From contig MPNW01000488.1 in the NCBI GenBank assembly GCA_011800805.1, positions 1 through 64,000 on the forward strand: a DNA stretch of 64,000 nt, read 5' to 3'. This document shows positions 23,123-36,226 of this stretch, piece by piece. The DNA comes from Hirudo medicinalis. Taxonomy: Eukaryota > Annelida > Clitellata > Hirudinida > Hirudinidae. Position 1 is the first letter of the stretch. Every line of letters begins with the position of its first letter. The notes beneath the pieces were generated by a model that searched no databases, was not told where the DNA came from, and worked only from the letters and a program-made list of their open reading frames with translations. A program made the translations under genes and the position numbers.

Positions 23123-26100
23123 ATGTCCAAAATTTGTGCAAAATGCGAAAAAGCTGTTTACCCTTTAGAAGAACTTAAGTGTTTGGATAAGGCAAGCCAT
23201 TAAACTTTCCGCAACATAGATTTGTCATCGAATTCATTGGATCGTATGTGTTGGTAGATATGGCATAAAGTTTGTTTCAAGTGCTGGGAATGTGGAATGG
23301 CTTTAAACATGAAGAACTACAAGGGCTACAATAAGTTTCCTTACTGCAATGCGTTAGACTGCTTTGAATTTGTTTCTTTTTACTTGGATTACAGCTGCTT
23401 ATAAGTATTATATTTAAACTTAGCATCAATAACGTGATTTATTTGCAATAGTGGAACTTTTACAACAATTAAGAATTTTTTCTCAAGTTGTGATTATAAT
23501 GGAATATAATGAATTAGTTCATTTTATCTTGGATTTACTTAAGCATCTTATAATGCAGCCACTATCCTCAGACAAAACACACAGTTGTGGCAGATACACC
23601 GGAATTGCAGAGACTAAGTCAGACTTCGAAGATCCAAAGTCAGGTATCAGTTATGGCATGAATTCAGTTGGATTGATGATTTAATTATAAGATTAATGAG
23701 TTTGGGGCTTAACTAATGGTTGTCCTACATGAGCTGAATACCTGTATTCATTGGAATAATTTTGCTTTGTCTGTGCAAGAACGCCTATCACACAGAGTTT
23801 AAAAAGTCTCTTGGCAAGTACACTCAGATAACAGATGATCAGGAAATGATGAGGCTGAAGAGAAACCAGGAAAACTTCAGCACGGTAGAATGTGCGATGT
23901 ATCCTGTGAATGCTTTACTTCACATGAGCTCCTTAGTTCTGTTTTGAAAGTTTGCATGGCTGACTTCAGTAATCACAAGGACATCATGTAGAACTTGCAT
24001 TACCAACATGTATATGTTAAATTTCCAACAATTAATTGTGGTCTTCTGAGTTCATTAAATGCTTTACAACTGGTTTAGGATGATTTTTTGATATGTTTTT
24101 TTATGTTCAAATGAAGTGCAAAATCTGGCTAGCTGTTTAGTAATGAACTTCCCATTGATGCCTAACACGAAGCTTTCCTTTGTTGTGATTAAATCCACCT
24201 AGATTAGTTCTTCTTACAAATTTAATTTGCACAGTGGAAAAAGTTTTCAATTTAGTTTTTGGAATCAGTACTTTTTTCTCATTAGATAAAATATCATGAG
24301 GACTTTGAAAAGAACATAAAAGGCTCAAAGATTCAAATAGCCGATGATCCCGAGACCCAAAGAATGAAGCAACTGAACAGCATTGTCAGCCAGGTGGAGT
24401 ACAAAGGTTTGAGGGAGAAAGTGGGAGAGATGGAAGCCAAAAGGAAGGGCACAGGTGGCTGGAAATTCGTTAATTTCTTTCAATATTACATTAATAATAA
24501 TAATGTAATTATTTATTATTATAATGAATATTATATATTATATTATAATATTATTATATGAAATAATAATAATATAATTATTTATAATATAATTATTTAT
24601 ATTTATTGACTTTTGAGCTGATTTCAGATGACCATCCGAGCAACAGTATTGCTGAACATGAACAGCCTGCACAGTCCCATTCTGTTGCTTATACTGGCCA
24701 TGGCAAAGGTGAGTCTTTGCACAATTTAGGCATAATTGCACATCATAAATAATTCAAGACGTTTGAATTCAATTTAGTAGTAGATGGATAAAGTTACTTG
24801 ATGGTTGTTGGATTTTGTCCCCAGCATATTATGGATACCTTCAAATGAATTTATATGAACATGCCTTGAGCTAGGAAAACTTAATTAGTGCCGTTGTAAA
24901 TTGCGAGCACGGTCGTGCTGTCGGCCGATGCGATGCACGGCTTGCGATGTTTGAGTCTAATTGTAACTCCTTCATATATGGAGTTCATTGTTCTCAAAAC
25001 TCACCTGCAAATATGCTTGGAATGTGGATGGAGTTGAGAGATCCCTAGCTGCACATACTGGCTTGTGATCAAGATGCAAATGAGGCATTTCTATGCAGTT
25101 GTGCTTGGCTGCCTTGCTTCATTGCAGTATCATCATCATCAGTTTAGGTTTTGAATTACTCATTGCTTGAATGTGGTGAATTTAGCTTTCAATAGATTCT
25201 GCAGCAACAATTTGAAATACAGCTAATCATGGTTTTATCTCATTTTGCAATAATTGCATGTGGGAGTACATAATGAAAATGATTTTAAAAATTTTCACGG
25301 TTTCTATCTAGTCCATATGTAGACTTTGATGGAGTTCAGTTACTTGTTGAAGCGGTTTGTTAATCTGAACGATTTACAACAGGTGCAATAATTAAGTTAA
25401 TTAAGCAGTAATTATATTTAATCTACATTTAATTAAGCAGTAATTATATTTAATCTACATTTAATTAAGCAGTAATTATATTTAATCTACATTTAATTAA
25501 GCAGTAATTATATTTAATCTACATTTATTGTATTTGCTTTTGTTTATTTCCAGTTGATGTGAATCATTCTGGCAAGAAAATTGGTTCAATTAATGATTAT
25601 GATCCCATTGGACCCAGTTCAGCTCGTACTCCAAATAAGCAGGCAAACAAGCAGACACAAGAATGGGAGGAGACAGTACCTTTGGATTCTAAGAAGAACT
25701 GTAAGCAAAAAATTTTGCTGATCTTAAAAAATTTATGTTACTGGAATTAATAAATTCTGACTTATTACATTATAAATAACTCAAAAGAAAAATCACGAGT
25801 AGAGAGACACAATGTGGTGCTGTTAATATTTTATTGCAATTCATTCAGTCTTGTGTTATAAAATACGTCAGTCAAATGAATGATTATCTTGGGCATTGAT
25901 GCTGAGAAATTGCATTTTAAATCATAATTTTGTTTATTGGAGCAACTATAATTTTAAAGAAGGTTAATTTACTCTCCTGGTTTTTCCTGTATTTTGTTGG
26001 TTGAATCTCTGTTGCTGTTGTTGTTAATTGATGCACATTTTATGCAGTGCATTTCTAGATTCGAACTGTGTTTTCTCTGCAAATATGAAATAATTTTATG

Positions 26101-26946
26101 AACTCTGGATTAATTAATTTTTATTATAAAAATGTTTGTGCGCAGTGCATGGAAGCAGCTCTCCAACAAAGCAGGGCAAGCAGAATGCCTCAGTTCCCAG
26201 TGAGTTCTTGAGCATTCAAATTAACTTTACATAAATTTGATTTATTAATATTATAGCTGCAACATTTTAAATGGCAAATGTTTTTCTCCCGATGAAAGAA
26301 GGTAATACAAAAAATACCCACTCAATGCTTAATCATTCTGGAGTTCTTGATACAGAATTTTACTCTCATTTCAAGATGAGATTTTTATCTCATTTGTTTG
26401 AAAGCAGCATTAGCCACCTGATCTTGGCATCTTTATGATGTGACAATTTTTAACATTCATTTCATGATCTCATTTTTATTCACTTAATTGCTAATTCAAA
26501 TAAAGATGTTTTAATGTCTTTTCAGCCAGGCAGAATGATCTGAACAGAGGATCTGCATCAAAAACAAGCAAAAAATCGATGGTGTGTACTTTAAGTGCTT
26601 CTCACTTAAGATGGCTACATCCATAGACAGTAATGACAAGTCCTAAAGATAATGAATTCATCCTTTGCATATAATGGCTTAATTTTCTTACTTTCTTTCA
26701 TATAGATATTTCAATTGTAACAAATTAAAATGACTGTAAGCTTAAAACTGTTGAAATGTTGTTCTATAGGGGATGATGTGCAAGGCAATGTATGATTACA
26801 CAGCCCAAGATACCGATGAAGTGACATTCAAAGAAGATGATATCATCATCAACTGCGAGCCAATTGATGAAGGCTGGATGTATGGCACAGTGCAGAGTAC
26901 AGGCCTCCGTGGCATGCTGCCCTCAAATTATGTCGAGAAGATCTGA
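23123..26946 (+). CDS. LASP1: LASP, LIM and SH3 domain actin-binding protein
   Basis: A cytoskeletal scaffold that binds F-actin through nebulin repeats and recruits partners by LIM and SH3 domains. Ten exons close to 345 residues: 23123-23191, 23258-23352, 23559-23643, 23780-23884, 24286-24454, 24628-24708, 25554-25700, 26146-26199, 26526-26581, 26770-26946. The LIM domain starts at residue 5 (CAKC, then [12 protein letters not shown] and YCNAHYP) with the zinc ligands present. At least two nebulin-type repeats follow ([15 protein letters not shown] and [20 protein letters not shown]). A polar Ser/Gln-rich linker leads to a C-terminal SH3 domain ([33 protein letters not shown]). Human LASP1 has 261 residues; the excess is in the linker. 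Exon 1 ends at a GC donor (AAG|GCAAGC). The gene is divergent from SIK with 611 bp between start codons, so they may share a promoter region. Confidence 0.96.
24480..24605. repeat. AT-only imperfect palindrome in LASP intron 5
   Basis: About 125 bp made almost entirely of TAA/TTA/ATT units with inverted symmetry around 24545, able to fold as a long hairpin. It is a simple-sequence expansion within the intron. Confidence 0.7.
25398..25527 (+). repeat. 32-bp tandem repeat, about 4 copies, LASP intron 6
   Basis: The word GCAGTAATTATATTTAATC recurs at 25405, 25437, 25469 and 25501, an exact 32-bp period. The array ends about 27 bp before the acceptor of LASP exon 7, so it sits in the branch-point region. 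Confidence 0.93.
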
Positions 26947-28258
26947 TAATGATGATGATTATGATAATGCTCTTATTGCAAAATTATCTTGCTGATGATC
27001 TGTAACTAGTCTTATCCTATGGCACAAAAGCTTGAATTTGTACTCTGCAAAGTTTGTTTAGGTATTACTATCTTGGATACTTGTGATTATTCTAAGTCAT
27101 TTTATGGAGCTTTTTATGTAATGTTTTGAAGTCATAGCTCTACAGACTTATATCCAACAATATTCATCTCATCTGGGTTTGGCTCGAGTTATCATCAATA
27201 TCATTTGATCATTTGCTTATATTTGTTGTACTACAAAAGAGAAACATTGACTCAGTTAGTGTGTTTGCTTCTAGTCGTGACAACTGAGTGTCAAACAGCT
27301 GAGACTTGTCCGTATTCTCTTGCACGACCCGAGACGCAAGTCTGATTGTGTGCTTACGATCTGAGTTGTTGCTGATATCGTTTTTGGCTTCCTTTTATCT
27401 GTATTGTGCTGGTGGTTATGACTCGATTATCCTTATGTAAAATCTTATCCAAATTGTGCCTTTTCAGCTATGGTGAGGTAAATTGTGTTCTCCAACTTTA
27501 ATGATAGCTCCCAATCCTTCAGATCTGATCATGATCTTTGACTTTTATGCTTCAGCACTATAGGGATGGACTTCACTAAGTTTTATTTTAAATAATAATG
27601 GGATGGAGTGACTCATTTGTTTGTGGAAATCTTTTTAGACCCAAATAAAGAAATCTGCAGCTCTGCTTATTATTTGTGGAATTTTTCTTGCATGCTTCGC
27701 GTTTCAAGTTGCAAGATTGCAATGTGGTCTGCCAGTTAAATTTGGTGAAAGATGTTTTTATTATAGACTTTCCCCCTAATGATACAGAGTTTGATTATCT
27801 ATTATCATGTTATAAATATTATTACATTTATAAGCAGTAGATTGTAAAATAAGTTTGTTTATTGAGAATCTTTCATGAGCTTTGATAAAAACAGAACATT
27901 TAAAATCACAAAAGTTCTAAGTCTGAAATTTTTACCAAGAGTAATAAAAAATAGTCCTCAATGACATCTTTCTGCAATTATTGAGAAGCCATTCGTGGGG
28001 ACGAACACTTCTTGCTCGAATCGGTCAACAAGGAACAAATTGATGCAAGGGCAATGAGGAGAGTCAGGCTCTAAACTCCATAAAAACATCAAGCATTCAA
28101 GTAGCAAACCAACAAATAGCATGCCTCTTACTAGAATGATGATGATGACGACAATGCAACTAAAGATTTCTAATGTTACGTAGGATCGTAGAACTAATCA
28201 TTGGATTGAGCTGCGAATCAACATAGAAAACAAATATGATCTGAAAGATTTCCTGGCT
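26947..28258. other. convergent 3' region between LASP and DLGAP5
   Basis: Contains the LASP 3' UTR, with a likely polyadenylation signal AATAAA at about 27645, and the DLGAP5 3' flank. No other gene is seen. Confidence 0.6.
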
Positions 28259-31200
28259 TCAACTTTTTTCTGCAATGAATATTTGGACTTCATCCTCATT
28301 CTGAGAGGTCTTCCTCTGCCTCCTACCTGCCTGCATAGCAGCCCTAAGTCTCATTTTCTCAGCACTGAATTCTGAGGCTTTGCCCTTCCTGGCTGAAGCT
28401 TTAGCAGGTGTCATGGCATCTCTGCTCCTTGTTGGAGTTTCTAAAGTTAAGAATTATTGTAATTTCAAAATTTCATACTTTATGCATCTCCTTGATAATA
28501 ATAACTACCTTGTTTGTGAGAGGTTGATGCCTGTTGAAGCTCATTCTAAAATGTTTTTGAAAAAGCCACGTGATTAACAGCATTGTTACAGTTATATTAC
28601 TTTAAATGCTTTGTAGAGGTATGTGAATGAAAAAATGTTACAAGAAAAAATTATAAAACACACCCAATAGTTTCACTCAAAAGTACAAAATGTACAGAAT
28701 ACAAAATGACAATTTTGTCGATGTCATCCAAAATACCTGAGTTTTGCTTTCCTTCCAGCCATTGTTTCTGAGAAGTGTCAGTTCAGCAAAGAGTGTCTCA
28801 ACATCAGACACTTGAATCATGACCAAGTCCCAGAATCCCTCAAGATCTTCACAAGTCACCTGAAACTGCCCCTCCTGAGTGCTGGTCTTCAAGCAACAAT
28901 GTTGTTTAAAACAAATGACCTTCCACTCTGCACCAAATTTACTTCGTTTTCTCATAACTCATCACTTTTGGTCGATAGTGTTTATGTCTAAAGTTTATAA
29001 TTTCTTATTTTGTCTCCTTGTTGCCAAGATATTACAATTAATATTTGTTAATTTTAATTAATTGTATTCCACAAGTAACTCTGATGCATTCATTCCTTAA
29101 AAAAAGGCTTCACAAGAACCTAAGAAGCCAATGTTTGCATGTAATGACCTTTTAGTATCAGCACTCATGTTTAGCTTCCTATCTTTTGCATTTTGAGCCA
29201 GTTAATTGTTTGTTTTTTTTTTAAATGCTTTTAGTTAACTTTTTAATCAATATTAGTTTTCTGGGAAGGGCATGCTTCAGCAAATTCGACAAACCAATGC
29301 TTTAAGAAATGGGGCACATTTGAGAAATGTTTCTCTAATGAGAAAACAGACAGAAACTAATTCCTAGCTTCTGTATACTACATATGAAAGGGTAGGTCAC
29401 TTAGTTTTAGATTCTCAGATGTAATGATTTATAAATTCTTTCAGCTAATTTTATTATATAATACTTACTTTATTAAAATTACAGTTATAAATTAATATTT
29501 GTTAAATTAAACCAATTCATCAAAAGGTATTTTGTTTGAGTGCAATGCATAAATAGAATGTGTCAAGAAATAAATGAATTGAACAGCTAATCATAAATTA
29601 GCAATTTCAAGGTCCAAACAAGGTTAAGATCCAATCGGCCACACAAACATAAGTTTCAACAAAGAAATGAATTCTTGAAGAATTTGTCAGAAATTAACTT
29701 GGTGCAGCACCATTATCAATAATAACTTAGCCGAACAAATTTTGAGATTTTTGAACGACAATAAATGAATTTAATGTTTCAAAATATTACCATATTTGAG
29801 TGGCACAATCCTGCAAATTGATTAAACTTTTTGCTAGTCAGGAGATGTGCTTTTCCTATGGCAGCCCTGATCTTTCCTGAAGCTGAAAGAAAATTGTGGA
29901 CCCACAACTATGAAATAGAATCACTTTGCAAACAAATAATTGACCAAAAGAAGCACCTCAAATAACGAACACATGCATTACAACTTTTCGGTTTTTGAAT
30001 CCTTGAACATTATAATTTAAGCTTGAAATGACTGCTTAAAACTTTCTAGAGTATATAAGCAAGAAAAATACTAAAAAAACTTTTGTTTTACAAATTTTAA
30101 ACAGTACAAATAATAATTCTTAAAAAAAAATTGAGCATTGCGAATCAGTAAGACAAACATTCATTTTTGACAATCACCTTCATCTGGCACATCCGGTCCA
30201 AGCCATGAATCGAACTCAGCACACCTATCATTCAGTACTTTCTCCTTCTCTCCCATGAGTTGCAAAAAATAATTTCCATTCTAAACACAGGAGCATTAAC
30301 ATATATTAACATAATCAAGATCATAATGGTTTATGACTGCAACCACAAACCTTTAGATTAGCACCATCAGAATCAGCAGCAATTCTTTCAGATTCTCTTT
30401 TTTCAGTTTCATCAAGATTGCATTTTGTTGGAGGGAATGATTCTGGCTCTGAGAAACCGTTGAGAGTCTCAGTCGTATGTAGTGAACTGCCAGCAGAAGA
30501 GGAATATTTTCCAGAATCATCGTCCAGCTTAATGGAGGGCGACAACTCAACATCTGGATTATGGTTCGGTATGCCATTCAAAGACAATTTGATGTGATCA
30601 TCAGTCTCTTCAGAACTTTTTGATCCCGGACTAGACTGATCATTGCTAGAGCCATTCTTTGTGTGAGGCTTGTCGAAAAATGGCTTGGTAGGTATAGAGC
30701 TCCTGTTTGCTAAAAGCACTGGATAATGGAATGGCTTTGGCTTTTCTGATTTGAAGCTGGACCTTGTGGAATGTAGCAAAGGTACTTTGAATGAACAAAT
30801 ACTTGAGGGGCTTCTTTTGGCATCTTCTAAAACATTTCCATTAGCAATTCCATTAATACAATCTAATTTAAAAAATCATGTAACTTTAGGTAATTTAAAA
30901 CCCATTCAAATAAATCAGTTTGAAAACAAACAAACCATTAGAGTTTCCAGAGGAAAATCTGTTAATCATTTGCTTCACGTATCCTGGCGTTACCAAGTCA
31001 GACGCCGTTTTAACGTTTTCTTCGTTGATTTTTTCATTTAGTTTCATGTTAGAACATTCAGTACTGTCGCCTGTCGATTTAAAGTCAAACGTTTCCGTCC
31101 TATTCGTCGAACTCGCTGGAGTCTCTAACAACCAAAAAATAAACGAAAAACCAGGTTATAACTCATTGATACTGACAAGTAACTGACAAAATTCAACTCA

Positions 31201-32020
31201 TTCTGGCTAAAGCCATTCACCCAATTGTTTGTATAATTGTAGGCAGTGTCCCGAAAACTAACTAGCAAGCTGCGATAAATAAATGCTGGGCCCTTCGCTA
31301 TTTTTTTAGAAAGCATACCTATTTCTAAGTGACTTAATTGTGTTTAGGAGAAATGTTTTTTTTCTGTTAATAAACTCAAAATTAAAATAATAGTAACATT
31401 AAAATAGAAAACCAAGCCACTTAGAACAAATATCACCGACCGATCCCAACGAAGTCTTAAAGCGCTGGAAACTCTGACACAGCGTTTCGACTTTTAACGG
31501 CTAAGGATCTTTCAATCCTTTTGCAATGGTTTTGACTAAACAGTGCAACTATTGGGCTTTCAAATAAATGTAAGCTGATGTTTTAATCAATTTTACCTCT
31601 AGTGGCCATGAAGCTATCTTCCACAAAGCAGTTGTTTAATGATGTATTCAAGGCTGATTTCTTCTCGTGTTCGTGTATCCTCATGCTTTCGAGATATGAC
31701 CATACATATCGCCGCTGCTTTCGAATTGGCTTGATTAAAGTGCCCTGTATTAAAAGATTTGCATTTTGAATTGGACTTTCAGTGTGATCCTCTGAGTTTG
31801 CGAGCCGATATAAGGATCCAACTTTCCCAGAACTAAACTTTCTACCGTGATTGCCATGAGTGTTGTCCATGGAATGTATTGATTCAAAATATCGTATACT
31901 ATCTTGCATGTAGTTGTTATTATTCGTTAAGTTCCACTTTAAAATGTTTTGAGAACATTGTCTCAATTCATGGATCCTATCGGCCATCGAGGAGTTAAAC
32001 TTTTTTCTTGAACTAGCCAT
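28259..32020 (-). CDS. DLGAP5: DLGAP5/HURP-like mitotic spindle protein
   Basis: HURP (Drosophila Mars) is a Ran-regulated microtubule protein that stabilises kinetochore fibres. It shares the GKAP domain of the DLGAP family. Nine exons close to 568 residues: 32020-31597, 31318-31263, 31122-30936, 30826-30351, 30280-30178, 29882-29791, 28886-28737, 28545-28509, 28440-28259. The GKAP core is clear: ADFDSW-like EFDSWLGPDVPDE, then KIRAAIGKAHLLTSKKFNQF, then CEDLEGFWDLVMIQVSDV ending NNGWKESKTQ, matching the human order (WDRKLE, IRTAVGQTRLLMKERFKQF, CTDLDGFWDMV). The N-terminal 140 residues are basic and Asn/Ser-rich, as expected for a microtubule-binding region, but are not conserved enough to align by eye. 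The C-terminus is Arg/Lys-rich (AEKMRLRAAMQAGRRQRK). Two acceptors (31122 and 28886) are somewhat uncertain. It is shorter than human HURP (about 850 residues). Confidence 0.88.
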
Positions 32021-32224
32021 TTCACTAGTAAATAATGATAGTAAAGAAGCATGTAAATTCGCAGCGAACACAATATTTAAAGTTACGCTGAAAAATTGCC
32101 TGTCATCATTAGAAAAAGGCCAACTGATCGTAAACCAAAACGAACACTTAATTTCAAAATCAAACGGCGTCTGTTTAAACTTTGTTTCTATAGTGTTCAA
32201 GCTTCTATTGACAAACTTACACAC

Positions 32225-33060
32225 TAAGTTTATTGTTACTCTTTTTAATTGGCTAAGTTGTGAAAGTAATGTTTATAGGAAGTCTACCAGCTCTACTTTA
32301 TTGTTCCGTTTTATTCAACCAAAAATCATTATTTAGATATTATTTTAGGTAAATATTATCAAATCATACATCGCTGACTTTGACTTTATTTATATTTGTG
32401 CAATTATTTGTATATATATTAACAAAATCGAATTTAAAGAAAAATCAAAGAATTTCATGTCGGAGTTCCAAGGCGGAGTATTAAGGAAAAAAAAATTGCA
32501 TAAATCCATAATAATGGGAACAATGTCGTAATTATTTAAGGGGAAAAACTCAAAAGGTTACTGGACAAACCCAGTAACGAATCTCCAGATAAGAATTCCC
32601 AATTCTGAATTCAACGCTTCTTGACATTTCTGATGCACTTTAGAATTCTTAAAAAGATGATTTAGCATGGCTATGTAAATGTGGAGTAATTTTACTCAGA
32701 TTATTCGTGAGAGCAATTTTTAGAGAGATAATAATAATAATAATAATAATTGTATTTAACGCAAAATCGTTACGTAAAGTCCCAAAGATTTTATAAAGTC
32801 AGATGACGCATTACTGCAACGCTATGCTATTAGAATATTTGAACACTGATTCTGAGTTGCCCCGGGCAGCTTATACGGCACAACTGTTCTTATTTATTTG
32901 TCTTTAGCCGGTATTTTGTATCGAATATGAATCGACCGTTGATTTATATAGCATCGTTTCCCAAAGGCGCTCCCTGCTATGTTTGTGCTTATAACATGTA
33001 CTCATAAAATGCACTAGATATATATTCTGCATGTCTAAAGACTAACATAAAAGTGAATCT
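32225..33060. other. intergenic with AAT microsatellite and truncated SINE
   Basis: An (AAT)n tract is at 32729-32750. At 32943-32988 a short stretch (TTATATAGC then AGGCGCTCCCTG-like) resembles the 3' end of the SINE described at 37139 and 43692, in minus orientation, and may be a 5'-truncated copy. Confidence 0.4.
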
Positions 33061-33069
33061 AACTATTCA

Positions 33070-33625
33070 TTCTCGAATACTGCTCTCCGGTATGGAATCC
33101 CCATAAAAAGTCTTATCGACAGGATTGAACATATCCAGAGGAGATTTACCAAGGCCAAACCCTCCGTGGCTTCTCATCCGTACATGGATAAACTCAGATT
33201 ACTTAACCTACCAACTCTTGAAAATCGTCGACTATTCTAGGACACGAGATCATAATTTTAAATTAAGAACTGGTAAAATCAGATTTGAAACTACTAAGAA
33301 TTTCTGCTGTAATCGAGTTGTTAGATCATGGAACTCCCTGCCTGCCGATATTGTAATTTCATCATCTGTTTCTCGTTTTGACTCGGCTGTTCGTGAATTT
33401 AACTTAAATCAATATCTCACCTACAAATAATTTCCTTCTTTTTTTTGTGTCCACAAATGAATGTATTTCATTTTTATTTTTGAGCTACGGGGGCTTAGTT
33501 TAGTTTATTGATGCCATTGATGCTTTTGCTCAAATTTGTGTATTTCTATTTTCTTAAGTACACTTGGTCATGTAAGAGGCCGAATGACTCTCCGACCGAA
33601 GTTGATAATAAATAAATAAAATAAA
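33070..33625 (+). mobile_element. 3' relic of a CR1/Jockey-type LINE
   Basis: The frames read VWNPHKKSLIDRIEHIQRRF, then HPYMDKLRLLNLPTLENRRL, a frame change, then NRVVRSWNSLPADIVISSS and FDSAVREFNLNQYL before a stop at 33430. This is the usual C-terminal end of non-LTR reverse transcriptase ORF2 (IQRRFT, LNLPTLE-RR, V-WNSLP). A short 3' UTR ends in a TAAATAAATAAAA-type tail at 33605-33625, typical of this group. It is 5'-truncated and frameshifted, so inactive. Confidence 0.85.
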
Positions 33626-33952
33626 ATTATAACTAATTAAACTCGAAATATTACTCAAGGCAACGTAAAACACGCTTTAATTTGCAACCACCAAAAAAAG
33701 CACTGTTTAATGGCGACATTATTCTCGAAAAGCCAGCCATGTCTGATATCGACGGATAGCTTGCAGTGTTCGCACCTACATCTGTTCAACTCACCTGTCG
33801 GTGTTAGACATGTAGCAGGAGGAGTCATCAAAATAACCAAGCTGTTTGAGAATTTCAGTTGCAATTGTTGTTTCCAAATAGTGCAATTCTAGTCTATTGT
33901 TGTTTATTTGTTATTTTTTACTCGACTACCACGTGAGATACACTCGGCAAAT

Positions 33953-36226
33953 ATGGATGAGGAATACGACGTTTTAACCACTTTGAAGATTTTGATCATC
34001 GGAGAAAGCGGAGTTGGGAAATCGAGGTTTGTTATTTCAAAATAATAAAGCTGGAAAGAATTCAATTTCATCTTAAACTGGGATATCACAAGACAATTCT
34101 ACTTTCTACAAATCACACCTCTAATATAATTTAAAAGCAAATTTAGCTTACTAATTAATCTAAAATGATTATTTGTTTATAATAGATGTATGTTTGCTTA
34201 TTTGGCAAAGAGCTTGTTAGAAAGTATTGATTTTCAGATCATATTGAAGTAAATGTTTCACTTGTTGAATGGCCTTTTCGTGTTCTAGCGAGATAATAGT
34301 AATAATTACGAGATAATTCCTAATGCCTCATTAAATAACAGGCTGTTAAATAATAAGTGAAAGTGAAGTGGTTCTTCCACATAGGAGACAAACTTAAGGA
34401 TGTTACACTATAATGTGTTAAGTTAAGAATGATGAATTTAACCATAACTGCATTTTTATTGACAGTCTCCTGATGCGCTTCGCCGAAAACAAATTTCAAG
34501 TTGACCAATCTGCCACAATTGGTTTGTAAATGCAAAATCTTTCTAATCTGCCTCATTATTATTGTTTCTATCAGATAATAATTATAAAACCACGACATCC
34601 AGAAACTGATATCCCTCTTGCGTTAATAGTTTCAAATCATTCAGAGGATGTTTGAGAGTCTTACCGAATGATGGCAGAAACCCTGTTGTGTTCCGTTATT
34701 TTTTTTGTTACTTTTTTCATCAAAGCTTACAGATAATGATCTTGCAGCCTATTGCATAACTTGGGCAAACAATGACATGAATCTTGTACCTTGTCTGTAC
34801 CTATAAATCGAATATTAATCACATTTATTACGCTTTTATAATGTATAGTTGGCTCGTAATTGGGAAAATGTCCTAGACTTATTGCCTTTTTATATTATTG
34901 AATAAATGCTTTTCTGAAAAGTAAATAATTACATCGCTCAATTCATGCTTAGAAGGAACATGTAAGTAACATGTAAATGTAACAACGCCTTCTGGCCCAT
35001 CAAACATTTTATGTTTTATTGATGAGTGTAAACGTATGAAATACAGACTTAAGAATGACCTTTTCTGAAAGCCAAATTAACAGTGTACAACCTAATTTCA
35101 GGCATTGATTTTAAAGTGAAGTGCATCACAGTTGAAGGAGAAAAGATCAAATTGGCAATTTGGGTGCATTTACTGATTTTAATGAAATGTTCAAAATTTA
35201 AATATTTGAAACAACATTTGCTTAACATTTGCAAAGGATACAGCAGGACAAGAAAGATTTCGCACGTTGACTCCGAGCTTTTACAGAAGTGGACAAGGAT
35301 GCATATTAGGTGAGTGTAATTACATATAGACTATTGTATTAATGCCAACTGATTGACCCGCGTGTGTTTATTTTTAGTATATGACGTCTGCAAGCATTCC
35401 ACGTTCGTCAAATTAGAGGAGTGGTTGAATGAACTGGAGACCTATTCAACCAACAGGGATGTTGTCAAACTTTTGGTTGGCAACAAAATAGATAAGGTAA
35501 TTTATGAGCGTTCTCCATTTGGATTCTGCATTATGCTCTGTTTTGTATGAAATCTTACACATTGTTAATCGATTCTTCTAAAATTTTACAAATTCCGTAA
35601 ATAAAAGGAACCTAGAGAGGTGTCTCAAGAAGACGGGTCAAAGTTCGCAAATAAGCACGAGATGATGTTCATGGAGGCAAGCGCTAAAACAACCGAAGGA
35701 GTCCAAATGGCATTTGAGGAATTGGTCGTGAGGGTAAAGACATTTTTTGAGGTCTTACTTGCAGCCTCGGATTTACCTAGATGGAGGCCCACAAACCTCT
35801 GCGCCCGGTTTCTTTGGTTGGTGGAGTCCCCTGTGCGGTGGCACATCCCGACCATGCCTAAAACCGGCACTGCTTATTTGTTTGAACAACTATATTCAAA
35901 GATTACATTAAATTATTTTGTGGATACTTATGAAGCAGAACAAGTAGAGTTTTACTGAGATGGCGCAAAGTTCAAAGCTAAGCTCCGGTTTAGGATGTAA
36001 GAGAAATATGTATGTGCGTTAGAAATTCTCTTCTCTGCAAGGGCTATAATTTAAACAACCAACAAGCTTGTGATATTATAACTGTAATATTATAACTGTA
36101 CATAACATTCTAAAATTTATTTTCCAGATCCTTCAAACGCCCAAACTCTGGGAACCGGACGAAAAAGGAATCCAGATATCGCCGAGAATAAGAGAGGAGG
36201 ATGATTCTTGCGCATGCTCATTATGA
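33953..36226 (+). CDS. RAB18: Rab18 small GTPase
   Basis: Rab18 works at the ER and lipid droplets and is activated by the Rab3GAP complex. Seven exons close to 202 residues: 33953-34026, 34466-34521, 35102-35163, 35237-35309, 35378-35496, 35608-35733, 36128-36226. All G motifs are present: P-loop GESGVGKSS, switch I SATIGIDFKVK, switch II WDTAGQERFRTLTPSFYR, NKID and EASAKT. The Rab18 signature start MDEEYDVLTTLKILIIG and FVKLEEWLNELETY match the human protein closely. The C-terminus CACSL keeps cysteines for prenylation. The last intron (35734-36127) holds a GC-richer unclassified patch at about 35775-35870. Introns 3 and 4 are only about 70 bases long. Confidence 0.97.

Noticed and set aside
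35740..35958. Open frame continuing RAB18 exon 6 into the intron
   Set aside because: The RAB18 C-terminus with its prenylation cysteines is clearly in the exon at 36128-36226; the read-through is intronic.
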